The notes under the pieces are model-generated. The model was not told the DNA's origin, searched no databases, and saw only the letters and a list, made by a program, of their open reading frames with translations. A program made the position numbers and the translations under genes. From a virus, in the IMG/VR virus record IMGVR_UViG_3300024273_001578, positions 1-33,880 of that record: a stretch of 33,880 nt of DNA; one strand, given 5' to 3'. The stretch's first letter is position 1, and every line of letters starts with the position of its first letter. Of the stretch, positions 11,966-22,377 are shown in pieces.

Positions 11966-14028
11966 TATACAATGTTAACGTTTCCATAGTACAATAAAGA
12001 TTCTGTACCACCATTTTTTATGTTAATATAAAACTTGTCAGCGTATTGATTTGTATCTGATTGGTCAAATCTGTTTGCTGTACTTTTTGCAACTTTAAAG
12101 AAAACTTCTCCATTACCCATATCCACTCCTGGAAATGAAGGGTCATGTGAAATTCTTTCTTCGATAGTTCCGCTCTTAATAATTAAAACCATGTCTTCTG
12201 CATTTACAAGACTGATAGCATTAAGAACTCCATCTCCAGGTTTTGCAACTTTAAATTTAATAAAGTTATCTGAAACCTTAGATAATGTAATTGTTCCCTG
12301 TCCCTCTTCATCATATCTAATATCAGCTGCTGCGGTAATATCAGCACCATCTATTGTCATTTTTGTATTTGCCGCTAAGATTCCATAAGTATCGAGTGCA
12401 ACTGGAACGTATTTAGTTTCTCCAATGCTTGGTCTTATTGAGTTAACAAATCCATTTATCTCTCTATTAGCTGATGTATTTGGTAATGTATTGTAAACTA
12501 TCGTTGGTGTAAAACTTGAATTTAAATTTAACTTCAATAAATTCTTGCCATACTTTTTAGGTTGTCCATAAATCAATGAAGCTACCTTTAATATTTGAGT
12601 ATTGTCAGTCTCATTATAAATTCTCATGTTAACCGTAATTGTAAAGTTACTTGAAATAGATGAGTTCATAATAACTGGTCTAAATACTATCACCTCATCA
12701 AATTGTGATGTTTGTGTAAATGTATTTGAGAAAGTGTTAATATAATTAAGACCAAGTTGTTCACTTACTTGTACTTCATAAAAAACCGTTAGGTCATCTC
12801 CTGAAGTTTGCATTCTACTTGTAACATAACTTTCAAATCCTGACTGTGAACCATCTTTAGTTCCAAATATTTCAAAGTAATCTCCATTGTTTGAATGTTG
12901 TACGTTCACTGCAATATCTACATATTCGTCTTCCTGTGAAAGTGTAACTGATTTTCCCTCAGCTAAATTAATATAATCATACCCGTTAAGTGTAATTACT
13001 TCACTGATTAATTTAAAATCAATCTCATAATTAACAGTAGGGTTAATTGCATCATTAGATCCTGTGGTTCCAAAGAAACTTTCTTCAAACTCTAAGTTTT
13101 TAGTTGGGTCATACATGTTAACCAAAGTTGGAACTTTAATCTCAACATATTTTGAGTATGATGTGTCTCCTAATATGAATGGGTTTGGATTTTGAATCTC
13201 AAAGTTAGAAGAGTTTAAGTAAACGGTAGAATTAAAGTAATTATAAACTCCTGATTCTCTTTTAATCTTTGTTTGAAATAAGAATCCATCATAGCCTCTA
13301 CCATAAAATGAATAGCCAGTTCTTAAATGAAGTCTTATCGTATCATACCAAACAGCATTAACTGTTATGTTAGGAACCACTGTTAAATTACTTGAATTTG
13401 TTCCTAACCACTCAGTAGAATCTAAATAATCTAATGAGTTATTTAATAATGCATATGTAGAAGGGTTATCAGTTGGAACTGCATAATATCTTCCAGACTC
13501 TCCTGGCGCAGTTTTAATGTCATTTCCGGTTTGTGCTTCTGGAACTGAGAATAGAGAACTTGCTCTATTTGAAACTTCTATTTGACCACCAATAAATGTA
13601 GTACCGGCTAAATCTTCATATTCATACTGGAAATTTCCATTAGTAGTTGGTGTATAAACATAAATAGATCCAACTAAATATCCAGCTCCTCCGGGAATAT
13701 TAAATCCCGTAATATTATCAATACTTAAATCTGTTAAATCGAATTTATATGTTTTACCATTTCTAAGTAAAAGTTGTCTACTCGCAAACTGATTAATAAC
13801 AACGTATCCGCTCGTAGTAGTTACAGTAAACTCAACAACATCAGCACCAAGTTCGCTAATTAAGAATCGCGAAGCACTATCGTCTCCATTAACCGTGTTT
13901 AGGTATTTAATTTGAGTTCCATTGTTATCATTTTCAATCTTAACCACATCAGGGTTTGATTGGTCATGATAGATGAATTCTAATAATACATCTTCGTCTA
14001 TTCTTAAGAATCTTGATGATTTTGCCAT
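11965..14028 (-). CDS. Structural protein of unknown function, 687 residues
   Basis: A long beta-rich, Asn/Thr/Ser-rich protein without Cys-rich motifs, signal peptide or membrane segments. It starts MAKSSRFLRIDEDVLLEFIY, and sequences similar to this short N-terminal block (RFLRI-D-E) may mark attachment to the particle. Several stretches have the look of jelly-roll or immunoglobulin-like modules (for example residues 350-420). It lies between a membrane-anchored protein and a tail-tube-like protein in the tail cluster. I infer a tail, fibre or decoration protein but recognise no family. Confidence 0.75.
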   Translation of the reverse strand: MAKSSRFLRIDEDVLLEFIYHDQSNPDVVKIENDNNGTQIKYLNTVNGDDSASRFLISELGADVVEFTVTTTSGYVVINQFASRQLLLRNGKTYKFDLTDLSIDNITGFNIPGGAGYLVGSIYVYTPTTNGNFQYEYEDLAGTTFIGGQIEVSNRASSLFSVPEAQTGNDIKTAPGESGRYYAVPTDNPSTYALLNNSLDYLDSTEWLGTNSSNLTVVPNITVNAVWYDTIRLHLRTGYSFYGRGYDGFLFQTKIKRESGVYNYFNSTVYLNSSNFEIQNPNPFILGDTSYSKYVEIKVPTLVNMYDPTKNLEFEESFFGTTGSNDAINPTVNYEIDFKLISEVITLNGYDYINLAEGKSVTLSQEDEYVDIAVNVQHSNNGDYFEIFGTKDGSQSGFESYVTSRMQTSGDDLTVFYEVQVSEQLGLNYINTFSNTFTQTSQFDEVIVFRPVIMNSSISSNFTITVNMRIYNETDNTQILKVASLIYGQPKKYGKNLLKLNLNSSFTPTIVYNTLPNTSANREINGFVNSIRPSIGETKYVPVALDTYGILAANTKMTIDGADITAAADIRYDEEGQGTITLSKVSDNFIKFKVAKPGDGVLNAISLVNAEDMVLIIKSGTIEERISHDPSFPGVDMGNGEVFFKVAKSTANRFDQSDTNQYADKFYINIKNGGTESLLYYGNVNIV

Positions 14029-14042
14029 TTCTTTATTGTTTT

Positions 14043-14873
14043 TTAAAATCTAAGCCATTTTGGTGACCACATTAGTCCTATATTTAATGATGGTCCCGGT
14101 ACAACCAATCCTCCACTGAGGTTTAAACCATATCCTATTCCTATGCCCATTGACCAGCCTGCTTGTTTCTCGTATTTTTCATTTAGTTTATCATTAACTA
14201 AATTAATGTTTTCTATATTTGTAAATGTAACTCCAGGATAAGGTGTACTTATTCGCAAAGAGTTAACTCCGTTTTCATTTAGGATTGCAGCCTTTAATTC
14301 CATTCCCTGAACAAAATCAAATCTACTTGATCCCACTGTTAATATATTTGTTTTACTGTTTCGTAAAACTCCTATGTCTCCATTAAACCTTCTCCAGTTA
14401 TATTTATCCCAATTTTTTTCATCTGAAATTTTAATGATACTAAGTGTGTCATTAACTGTAATAACATTGGTCTTTGCATTAATGATAGAATCTTTAATTT
14501 TAATCTCAGCCTTTAATAATGCGTTAACATTTTTAAGATCTTTATCAAGATTAAGAGAACCTTGATATATTGCAATTAATTTTTTGTTTGCCTCGGTTAA
14601 TGAGTTTATGTCAAATTCATATGTTCTTTTTGATGCTACTAATTCTCCATTCTTGTTTCTTTCAATTTTGATAGTATCTTGACTGGCCTTATAGTTATTA
14701 AGTTCTCTATCCGATACTATTTTAATCTGTTTAATTTCTCTCTTTAATTTAGAGTTTGAATTACATTGATGTAAAAAAAGCAGGATAAAAATTATAAGAC
14801 CAATATATAAAATATCAGTCTTTGTTAGTTTTAGATTTTTTATCCAATTTATTATTTTATAAATGTATATCAT
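14043..14873 (-). CDS. Membrane-anchored coiled-coil protein with a beta-barrel-like end
   Basis: 276 residues. A single transmembrane helix lies at about 21-37 (ILYIGLIIFILLFLHQC), after a short basic cytoplasmic tail. Residues 40-150 are charged and likely coiled coil. The end, GWSMGIGIGYGLNLSGG then PSLNIGLMWSPKWLRF, has the alternating pattern of outer-membrane beta strands and a final Phe. A protein anchored in the inner membrane and reaching the outer membrane could act like a spanin in lysis; a role in superinfection or tail contact is also possible. It follows the two collar-fibre genes. No named family recognised. Confidence 0.7.
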   Translation of the reverse strand: MIYIYKIINWIKNLKLTKTDILYIGLIIFILLFLHQCNSNSKLKREIKQIKIVSDRELNNYKASQDTIKIERNKNGELVASKRTYEFDINSLTEANKKLIAIYQGSLNLDKDLKNVNALLKAEIKIKDSIINAKTNVITVNDTLSIIKISDEKNWDKYNWRRFNGDIGVLRNSKTNILTVGSSRFDFVQGMELKAAILNENGVNSLRISTPYPGVTFTNIENINLVNDKLNEKYEKQAGWSMGIGIGYGLNLSGGLVVPGPSLNIGLMWSPKWLRF

Positions 14874-14891
14874 TCTCGATTGTTTTTAATA

Positions 14892-16526
14892 TTAAACAGG
14901 TGACTGTGTTGATAGTAGATTTTGAGAATTATATGTAATATATCGAGTAACATTAGGTACACCATGTGAAGAAACCGTCAATGTCAATGTTATAATAGTA
15001 GCTGCTCCATTTAATACAGCAGATACAGAATATCCTTGTGAAACTAAAGTAAATGTTGGAATTCCCAGCCAATAATATGTATTAGGCGCCTGAATTTCTA
15101 TGTTTACTATACTGTAAGAACTTCCTTGCATTGCAGTGTAATTAACACTAACATTTGGAACGTTTGGAACTCCAGTGTATATATCATCAAACACATAATA
15201 GTTAATACCTGTAGGTGCTTGCCCTGTTCCTTTATCTGTCCAATACATATCAGGTGTCCCCAAGTAAATTATTTGCGGAAGTTTCTTAATAGTATATGAA
15301 GTCCCTATCGCTAGGCCAATACTTTGACTTGTTGTTGTAACAGTACCCTGAACTAAATAAGTAGATCCAGTGATTATAGAAGCACCCATTGAAGTATCCG
15401 CTCCGCCTATGATAGCTACCTCCGAATTTGATAATCCCGCAGATCCTTGACTATTTATATCTATAGAACCTGGATTATCGGCAATTGTGTATGAGAATGA
15501 ATTTAAGTCTGGAACAATATGTATAGATTCTCCATCTGTCCATGTTTTTCCATTACATAGGTACCATCCCGCATAATCATTGATTCCTCCCCCTACTCGG
15601 ATGGGAATTGGTAAATTAAGTTGAGGTAAAATACTTGCGTCAATCGTTTCTTGATTAATAAATTTTGCATTGTTTGCAAATATAGAAGGTAACATTGAAA
15701 TTATAGTGCCGTATGGAACTGTTCCTCCAATTTCATTTTTAGTCTTAAACACAACCTTCCCGGTAGCATTGTCTGATACTACTATTTTACCAACACCTGC
15801 GCTTGGATCTGCAATCGTAAGTTGCTGATTAATCACAACAGGATTATTATAAACTACATTAGTATTATACGTTATTTCAGTGTCATTTACTATAAATAAA
15901 TTTACACCCGTGATATTACTCTTAAATATATGTTCACCCGCATACCAAATAATCTTAGAATTAGTGGCGTTTGCAAATGCCATTGTAAACGTATTAATAG
16001 GATTTAATGGATTTGAATTATCATTATCCATTATAAAATCAAAGTAATTATTACCAATCGCATCATTTGTAAATCTTAGATTGGCAGCAAAGTGATTTTT
16101 TCTATTAATAATCCATTGATATGGAGATTGACCTGCATTTATAGGTTGTGTCTGGTTATACTGTGGATCTGTTGACAAAAATCCGATACTGACAACAGGT
16201 GGATACAACATTGGAATTTGTGCAGTTAAATCATGAATAGGCAATAAAGTATCTGCATTTAAATTTCCTGGAGTAGAAATACCTTGAATACTTTTCCAGT
16301 ATGTTGTTGTAATAGGTCCATCGATTCCTTGAGGACCAGTAGCTCCTTGAAATCCTTGAGGACCATTAGCTCCAGTAACTCCCTGTGCTCCAGTATCCCC
16401 ACCAGGTCCAATGGGTCCTTGAGGTCCACCTCCATTAGCAACCAACTGATCAAAGTTATAATTAACCTTATCCAGTTTAATATTATCGCTATCAGAACTG
16501 CCGATTTGTTTAAGATTTATTGCCAT
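14892..16526 (-). CDS. Collagen-like tail fibre protein with tail-collar domain (long paralogue)
   Basis: 544 residues. The N-terminus carries KLDKVNYNFDQLVANGGG, a motif shared with the next gene upstream. Residues 33-71 are Gly-X-Y triplets (PQGPIGPGGDTGAQG and onward), which form a collagen-type triple helix. Residues 268-350 are a phage tail-collar domain: PYGTIISMLPS, then AGWYLCNGKTW and IVPDLNSFSYTI. The last 100 residues look like an extra immunoglobulin-like beta domain absent from the paralogue. Such proteins are trimeric short fibres or whiskers at the baseplate that touch the host surface. A promoter-like box precedes it. Confident on domains; receptor unknown. Confidence 0.85.
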   Translation of the reverse strand: MAINLKQIGSSDSDNIKLDKVNYNFDQLVANGGGPQGPIGPGGDTGAQGVTGANGPQGFQGATGPQGIDGPITTTYWKSIQGISTPGNLNADTLLPIHDLTAQIPMLYPPVVSIGFLSTDPQYNQTQPINAGQSPYQWIINRKNHFAANLRFTNDAIGNNYFDFIMDNDNSNPLNPINTFTMAFANATNSKIIWYAGEHIFKSNITGVNLFIVNDTEITYNTNVVYNNPVVINQQLTIADPSAGVGKIVVSDNATGKVVFKTKNEIGGTVPYGTIISMLPSIFANNAKFINQETIDASILPQLNLPIPIRVGGGINDYAGWYLCNGKTWTDGESIHIVPDLNSFSYTIADNPGSIDINSQGSAGLSNSEVAIIGGADTSMGASIITGSTYLVQGTVTTTSQSIGLAIGTSYTIKKLPQIIYLGTPDMYWTDKGTGQAPTGINYYVFDDIYTGVPNVPNVSVNYTAMQGSSYSIVNIEIQAPNTYYWLGIPTFTLVSQGYSVSAVLNGAATIITLTLTVSSHGVPNVTRYITYNSQNLLSTQSPV

Positions 16527-16543
16527 CTGTATTCTATATTTAT

Positions 16544-16560
16544 ATTATATATTCTTTTAA
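16544..16560 (-). promoter_or_regulatory. Promoter-like box before the long collar fibre gene
   Basis: The minus strand reads TTAAAAGAATATATAAT (16560-16544), 17 bases upstream of the ATG at 16526. The 16-base string TTAAAAGAATATATAA also occurs before the gp25 gene at 33862-33847, which argues against chance. Confidence 0.55.
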
Positions 16561-16583
16561 TTTATTATAGAGAAGTATTATGT

Positions 16584-17891
16584 TTATAATGATGTAGGAG
16601 ACTGTGTTGGTGCCCCATTATCTCTCCATATAAGTGTTGGTTTCTCTAGATATATGATATGCACCATTCTAGTTACATATGATGGAATTGTTCCAATATT
16701 TCCCATTGTGTTTGGAATTATTGAAGTATCATTTCCGCTCCATGTATTTGTGAAACTAACATCGTATGTTCCAACATTATATGAACCCGTCAAAGATATG
16801 TCATAGCCACCTATCATTATTGGATCATTATTACCGGCCCCTGTAACAATATATTGACCTGCTCCATTCGGCGCAATACTATAATTAAATGAATTTAAAT
16901 TTGGCACAAGATAACTTAAACCTCCCCCAACTAAAAACCAAGTATTACCGTTGCATATATACCAACCTGCATAATCAGTTCCTACCCTTCCTCTACCCCA
17001 TCTAATATCTAATGCACTAAGATTTGAATTAATTGATTCGGTTAGATGAAAATTATTTGAGTTAAAATCTGATTCTCTAATAGATATTATCGATCCAATT
17101 GGAAAACTTGGAAGTACATCTGTTTTCTTTTTCCAACTTACATTTCCAGCATTATTATCTGCAGTTAATATGTAATTCGTTTGTGCATTAACGTTGTATG
17201 AAAATGAATCATTTGAGATTGTTTGATTTGATGGGTCTTCTAGAAATGCGTTCACGCTTGTTACCGCCCCGTTATCATCTACTATATGAGATACCCCTGA
17301 TATGGTATTAATGGAACTTATCCTGGCGTTATGGATAATTTTAAATCCAGGGTCACCTGAGACTATTTTACCAACTTTAAGTTCATAATCTTCAGTTAAC
17401 ATGAAATCTGAAACCCTAGAATCATGTTGGAGTCTTAAATTAATTTTAATACTTTCAGGGGTTGCAGTGTTATTTATGTTTGATCTAACAACATATTCAC
17501 TATATAGTGAAGGTGTATCATATTCAGTGACATCATACGCACTTGTACCTATTTTCATTACACTTGGTGTGTATTGTATTCCAGACACATTATATGGTTT
17601 TGGAAACAAATATCCTGGTGTTGTAATACCGTGTGGAAAATAAACCCAATCGCTTTCAGCTCCAGCTCCAATAGGACCCTGTGCTCCATTATATCCTTGA
17701 GAACCTTGGGATCCTATCGTTCCGACAGGTCCAAAATCACCATCAGGGCCTATTTGTCCTTGCGGCCCATACATACCTCCACTGGAGAGCTGATAAAAAT
17801 TATAATTAATTTTATCTACTTTGTCGTTAGACCACCATGTCTGGCTGTTTGGATCTAAGTCACTCTTAAACAATTCTTTAATATCAATCAT
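16584..17891 (-). CDS. Collagen-like tail fibre protein with tail-collar domain (short paralogue)
   Basis: 435 residues from the ATG at 17891. A TTG just before it also keeps the frame, but the ATG is preferred. KVDKINYNFYQLSSGG near residue 25 matches the paralogue downstream. Gly-X-Y triplets follow (YGPQGQIGPDGDFGPVG and onward, to about 77). The collar domain is at about 261-345: FPIGSIISIRESDF, then AGWYICNGNTWF and LVPNLNSFNYSI. The two genes are an obvious duplication with diverged middle parts, which fits fibres adapting to different host sugars or surface proteins. Its start lies 3 bases after the 1488-residue gene. Confidence 0.85.
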   Translation of the reverse strand: MIDIKELFKSDLDPNSQTWWSNDKVDKINYNFYQLSSGGMYGPQGQIGPDGDFGPVGTIGSQGSQGYNGAQGPIGAGAESDWVYFPHGITTPGYLFPKPYNVSGIQYTPSVMKIGTSAYDVTEYDTPSLYSEYVVRSNINNTATPESIKINLRLQHDSRVSDFMLTEDYELKVGKIVSGDPGFKIIHNARISSINTISGVSHIVDDNGAVTSVNAFLEDPSNQTISNDSFSYNVNAQTNYILTADNNAGNVSWKKKTDVLPSFPIGSIISIRESDFNSNNFHLTESINSNLSALDIRWGRGRVGTDYAGWYICNGNTWFLVGGGLSYLVPNLNSFNYSIAPNGAGQYIVTGAGNNDPIMIGGYDISLTGSYNVGTYDVSFTNTWSGNDTSIIPNTMGNIGTIPSYVTRMVHIIYLEKPTLIWRDNGAPTQSPTSL

Positions 17892-17894
17892 CAA

Positions 17895-20800
17895 TTATGC
17901 CTGTATTTTAACATGTATCTTAAAATTATAAGAGTACCCGTGCCTTTTATTATATATTAATCTAAAACTCAATCCATCGTTTTGATAATTTTGAATATTG
18001 TAATTACTCAACAATTTAAATCCACCATCGGTTAATTCTGAAATGTATTTAGTAGAATAGAAATATGTTGTTATATTCTTCTCTTCTATTCCATATATTG
18101 ATATATTGTCAATAATGAATCTGGGTACAATGTTGTATTCTGAGTATATTGCCAAATCGTCGTTTAATGTTGTTTTATCTCCAAATGAATTTTCAGGTTT
18201 TACATATTTCTTAAATTTAGCAGAAATTCCATCCTCTATTAATTCAGTAAGAATTGCATCTACCAAATAAACATCAATAACAACCTGATCTTCATTTTCA
18301 TACCAATGGATAGACTCTGTATTTAATTTGTTAAGTCTAACTTTATCTAAAGATTCAATAGAAGCCTCTTCCGTGCTAGTGTATCTCGTAATGTCATACG
18401 TATTTTTAACCTTCATGATCGTAGAGGCTAAGAATGTTTTCTTTTCAACTGGACTTAATGTTCCATTTACCAATTCAGTTAAAGAACCTGCAAGTGATTT
18501 TGTAAAATAGTCACTAGCGTACTTGGATTTAAATACATTGATTTGTTTTTTATCAATAGCAACTTCTCCAATTTTAGGATATAAAGGTGGTTTGTCTGAA
18601 GTTTGAGATAACTTAAGAATGTTCTTAGAATCCTCGGCGTTTACCTTATGAAAAAAGTAGTTGTTAATATATCCATATCCATTGTCTATTAATTTGTGAG
18701 AATCAAACGCAATTGAAGACCCTTCAAATGTGTTATACATCAAAGCGTATCTTACATCATACGATTGTAATGGAACTACTTTATTTCTATTCCATGTATT
18801 CGAGAACGTAATTACAGAGTTGAATAATGGATTATATGATCCGTTCATTCTTCGTAAAATCGTAATGTAACCCCCATCAGTTCTTTCCGATATAACACTA
18901 CCAATCTCTCCTGAAGACAATTTATATGCCTTGGGTCTATCTGGATCAGTCTCTGACCTTATTAATGATGGTTTGATAATATCAGCACCAGATTCTATAG
19001 TTAGCACATAATCATTAAGAGTGATGTCACCGTTTAACGTAACTGTAATATAATTAACATCACCCGACTGGTTGAATCTCTTTGCAAAATTATAAGCATT
19101 GATTTCATTTAATATAGAACCAAATCCATTACTACCTCCTCTAATATATGTGAAAACGCTATTAATAGGAATTAATGAAAATTGACTAGGATTTAATCTA
19201 GTCTCACTGACATCAATAGTATTCGTCAAATTGTCCCATAACCATGGCCATCCATCTATTAAAACACTTTCATCATTTACAACGGAGATCACCTTAACAC
19301 CATATGTGGATCCACCAGCATCAAACGTTATCCATGAATATTCTCCAACGTTATCAACCATGACATACTCACTAAATTTAGCAGTACCATCTAATACTGA
19401 AAACTGCGAAGCGTTTAATACCCATTCGCCGCTATCAGACGGGCTGGCTACTGAATTACTAAAATCGATAAAGAATGGAATATTAGTGTCAAGTATTTCT
19501 CCACCTACCTCTATATCATTTAACGTATACAACAAATATCTGTCAAGAAACTCGGCATCGTTTTCCACCATATTAAGTTCAATAAAAACACATATAAATT
19601 TAAACTTGTCATTTTTCACTGAGTATACTTTAATCTCATTGCTAGTTATAGCGTTTCCTTCGCTATCAATTACTTTATTGTAGTTAAAAACAACACCAAA
19701 CTTATAATCACTAACACTTGAATCCGATATAAACTCAGTCGGTGAGTCCTTTGTATTTTCCTTTCTCCTTAAATAAGAATATCTAAGACCTCTAAAAACC
19801 GCAGATGCATTTCTTTCTATATTACCTGTATCAAATTTACTCCAAAGTCTTTTGAATGTATTGTCTACCCATAAATCATCAACACCTACATAGTAACCAT
19901 TCCAATTAAAATGTCTTTCAAAATAATCAAAAGAAGTGTCCTGTAACTTATCTACTGTTATTCCTCCATCGTCTGCAAAATCAAGATAGTTATTTAAATT
20001 TATTTGATCATTATAGAATGCCGCTGGAATTTTATTAATATGGAAATGTTCCATGTTCATATATTCTACCTTACGTTGTGAAGATATTTCAATATTTGGG
20101 GAAAGGTTATCTTCGCCAAATGCTTCGTTTACATTTAGGATATATGGAAGGTTTCTTGCATTTGAAGAATTTTTCAACTCAAATTTACATATTGTAGGAA
20201 CAACTCTACTTAATACCGCAGTCTCCTTTAATTGATTTTCATTGAGTCTATCATACTCATTATCTATTGGGGCTTGATTTATATTTTCATCAATCTTCTC
20301 TGCCTCTAACACACTATTTAAACCATCGTAAAATGTTGAAAGATCTACCAGTTCTTGTGACGGTGTGCCTCCTTCGACTAATGGGGGTATGGTGACATAA
20401 TGTTCGCCATATACTAAATCACCTAAGTCAGAATTTCTTGTTGAATAAAAATCAAAGTCAAAGTCTTTAAAGTCATATGCAGAAAATCTACCATGTGAAG
20501 TAACATATCTTTCGTAAACCTCAAAGGTATTATCATTTGATAATTTAACAGGTGTGTCTAAGATTATTCTATATAAACTTAAATTGAATGGATCTTTTTC
20601 TATTTCTATAATTTGTATAAAATTATCAGTGTCCTTTCTTTTAACCCATTCACCAACGCTAACATTTCCTATTTCCTTTTTATCAACCAAGACACATTGC
20701 CCCTCTATAGATCCACCTGTCATTGTATATATTAACCAATCACTGAAAACCGTATTTGTAGTTAATGGAACAATTGCATCGACTAAACCAATATCATTTA

Positions 20801-22361
20801 ACTCTGCGTTATCAACATGAATAAAGTCCACTAAATTAAGATTGTAAATCCCAATAGCATTCTGTCTTCTTCTATTACCTGCAGAATAATCTTCAATCAC
20901 AACAGAAGTTCCATCCACACTTGTTTTATATGTCACTATCTCTCCATTTCTAATAGAAGCAGAAATTGCCATAGCAATTTGCTGTAAGCTTCCTTGGTTA
21001 GAAAACTTATTACCATTTGCTCTTCCTGGTAAAATTGATCCATCAGCTATTATAGCATAATCCCCTAAATTATATTGAGAAATCTCTAATTCGGTTTTAT
21101 CACAGATAAAAATTCTATCATTATTTGATGGAACCTGTGTTACTGTTATTTTAACAAAACCTCTAGGGTTTGGAGTATCTTTTAAAGCAACAATGCTTTT
21201 TCCATTCTTTGCAAATCCAATAAATTTATCAGCTCCAACTGTGTTGGCTGCAATTATCAATTTATTGTATGGTAAATTACTAACACCCTTTAAATTATAA
21301 AAAGAACCCTCTTTGTCCTTTACCCATTTTAATTGGGGAATAGCAAAATCAGACTCCAATGGAAACATATTAAGATGAGTAGTTCCTGCTGAATCTACAT
21401 CATATATTGTCGTATAACTATCCTCATTAACATTAATAATTCCTGACGATGTCATACCTTCGCTTGAAAAATAACCTTCATCGATTGCATCTGCATAAAT
21501 ACCAAAGTATCTATATATTTTATAATCATCTGCTCTGTCATCGTCAAATAAGAATTCCAAGTTAATAATATTCGCAATTGCAATTTGATTTCTCTCAAAT
21601 CCCTGTGTGATAATTTCGTTACTAAAAATCTCAGGGTAATCTACCTGTGTGTAGTATTTATCAAGCTGTTCTGCCTTGCTTGCAAATCCACCGTTTGCAA
21701 GATCTATTCCATTAAACGTGGATTGGGATCCTTCGTTAAAATTTATGGAAAGCGCAGAAATAGGAAACATTTTATCGTTAACATAATTGTTTAAGTATTT
21801 TCCAATGTTTGAATTTTTACTTAAATCAAATGTCTTAACAATAGTTGCGTTTTTAAGAAGCTCATTGATTCTATTATTCTGTCCTTTTACATTTTCTTCG
21901 TACTGTGCAGAATAATCGGTATCTTCGATTCTATATATAATAAAATTAGTTGGTATTTTCTTTTCTAACCAAATTGGAGCAAATATCCTGTATTGTTCAT
22001 CATACAATTTTGTAGTATTATGTATAGCGCCATATTGATACTGGTCCTCATATTGAAATTTATAGTCTGAGAAAACAGTAATATCGGAAGTTTCTCGTAG
22101 GGTTTGATACTTTTCAGTAGAAGGAAGACCTCTATAGAATGCAGCAACGTCATCAGCATAACTTTCATTAGCTGATAACTGGTATTTTTGATATTCAATT
22201 CGTGAAAGTTCTTTGTTTGCTCTAAATGAACTTAAAAAGATTTCCCCAGTTGAATCAACCAATAACTTTACATTACTGGTTAACTTCGGGTTTGTTCTTA
22301 AAAGAGCAAATGATTTATCATCTATTGAACCGTTTGCAATATTAGTATTAATTGTAGCCAT
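17895..22361 (-). CDS. Very large tail/baseplate structural protein, 1488 residues
   Basis: The largest gene in the window. It begins MATINTNIANGSIDDKSFAL. The sequence is an even mixture of beta-rich and helical parts with many Asp, Asn, Tyr and Ile residues and few Cys. I see no signal peptide, membrane helix, peptidase or glycosidase motif. Its position after the wedge genes and directly before the collar fibres is where T4 has genes 10, 11 and 12, so a baseplate periphery or fibre-carrier role is likely by position only. A promoter-like box inside a hairpin lies just upstream, so it and the collar fibres may be transcribed separately from the wedge genes. Confidence 0.8.
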   Translation of the reverse strand: MATINTNIANGSIDDKSFALLRTNPKLTSNVKLLVDSTGEIFLSSFRANKELSRIEYQKYQLSANESYADDVAAFYRGLPSTEKYQTLRETSDITVFSDYKFQYEDQYQYGAIHNTTKLYDEQYRIFAPIWLEKKIPTNFIIYRIEDTDYSAQYEENVKGQNNRINELLKNATIVKTFDLSKNSNIGKYLNNYVNDKMFPISALSINFNEGSQSTFNGIDLANGGFASKAEQLDKYYTQVDYPEIFSNEIITQGFERNQIAIANIINLEFLFDDDRADDYKIYRYFGIYADAIDEGYFSSEGMTSSGIINVNEDSYTTIYDVDSAGTTHLNMFPLESDFAIPQLKWVKDKEGSFYNLKGVSNLPYNKLIIAANTVGADKFIGFAKNGKSIVALKDTPNPRGFVKITVTQVPSNNDRIFICDKTELEISQYNLGDYAIIADGSILPGRANGNKFSNQGSLQQIAMAISASIRNGEIVTYKTSVDGTSVVIEDYSAGNRRRQNAIGIYNLNLVDFIHVDNAELNDIGLVDAIVPLTTNTVFSDWLIYTMTGGSIEGQCVLVDKKEIGNVSVGEWVKRKDTDNFIQIIEIEKDPFNLSLYRIILDTPVKLSNDNTFEVYERYVTSHGRFSAYDFKDFDFDFYSTRNSDLGDLVYGEHYVTIPPLVEGGTPSQELVDLSTFYDGLNSVLEAEKIDENINQAPIDNEYDRLNENQLKETAVLSRVVPTICKFELKNSSNARNLPYILNVNEAFGEDNLSPNIEISSQRKVEYMNMEHFHINKIPAAFYNDQINLNNYLDFADDGGITVDKLQDTSFDYFERHFNWNGYYVGVDDLWVDNTFKRLWSKFDTGNIERNASAVFRGLRYSYLRRKENTKDSPTEFISDSSVSDYKFGVVFNYNKVIDSEGNAITSNEIKVYSVKNDKFKFICVFIELNMVENDAEFLDRYLLYTLNDIEVGGEILDTNIPFFIDFSNSVASPSDSGEWVLNASQFSVLDGTAKFSEYVMVDNVGEYSWITFDAGGSTYGVKVISVVNDESVLIDGWPWLWDNLTNTIDVSETRLNPSQFSLIPINSVFTYIRGGSNGFGSILNEINAYNFAKRFNQSGDVNYITVTLNGDITLNDYVLTIESGADIIKPSLIRSETDPDRPKAYKLSSGEIGSVISERTDGGYITILRRMNGSYNPLFNSVITFSNTWNRNKVVPLQSYDVRYALMYNTFEGSSIAFDSHKLIDNGYGYINNYFFHKVNAEDSKNILKLSQTSDKPPLYPKIGEVAIDKKQINVFKSKYASDYFTKSLAGSLTELVNGTLSPVEKKTFLASTIMKVKNTYDITRYTSTEEASIESLDKVRLNKLNTESIHWYENEDQVVIDVYLVDAILTELIEDGISAKFKKYVKPENSFGDKTTLNDDLAIYSEYNIVPRFIIDNISIYGIEEKNITTYFYSTKYISELTDGGFKLLSNYNIQNYQNDGLSFRLIYNKRHGYSYNFKIHVKIQA

Positions 22362-22377
22362 GTATAGGACTCTTTTT

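Noticed and set aside
19231-19683. Plus-strand open frame of 150 codons inside the 1488-residue gene
   Set aside because: Low-complexity Ser/Thr/Leu text typical of the reverse of an AT-rich coding frame; the minus-strand gene is continuous through it.
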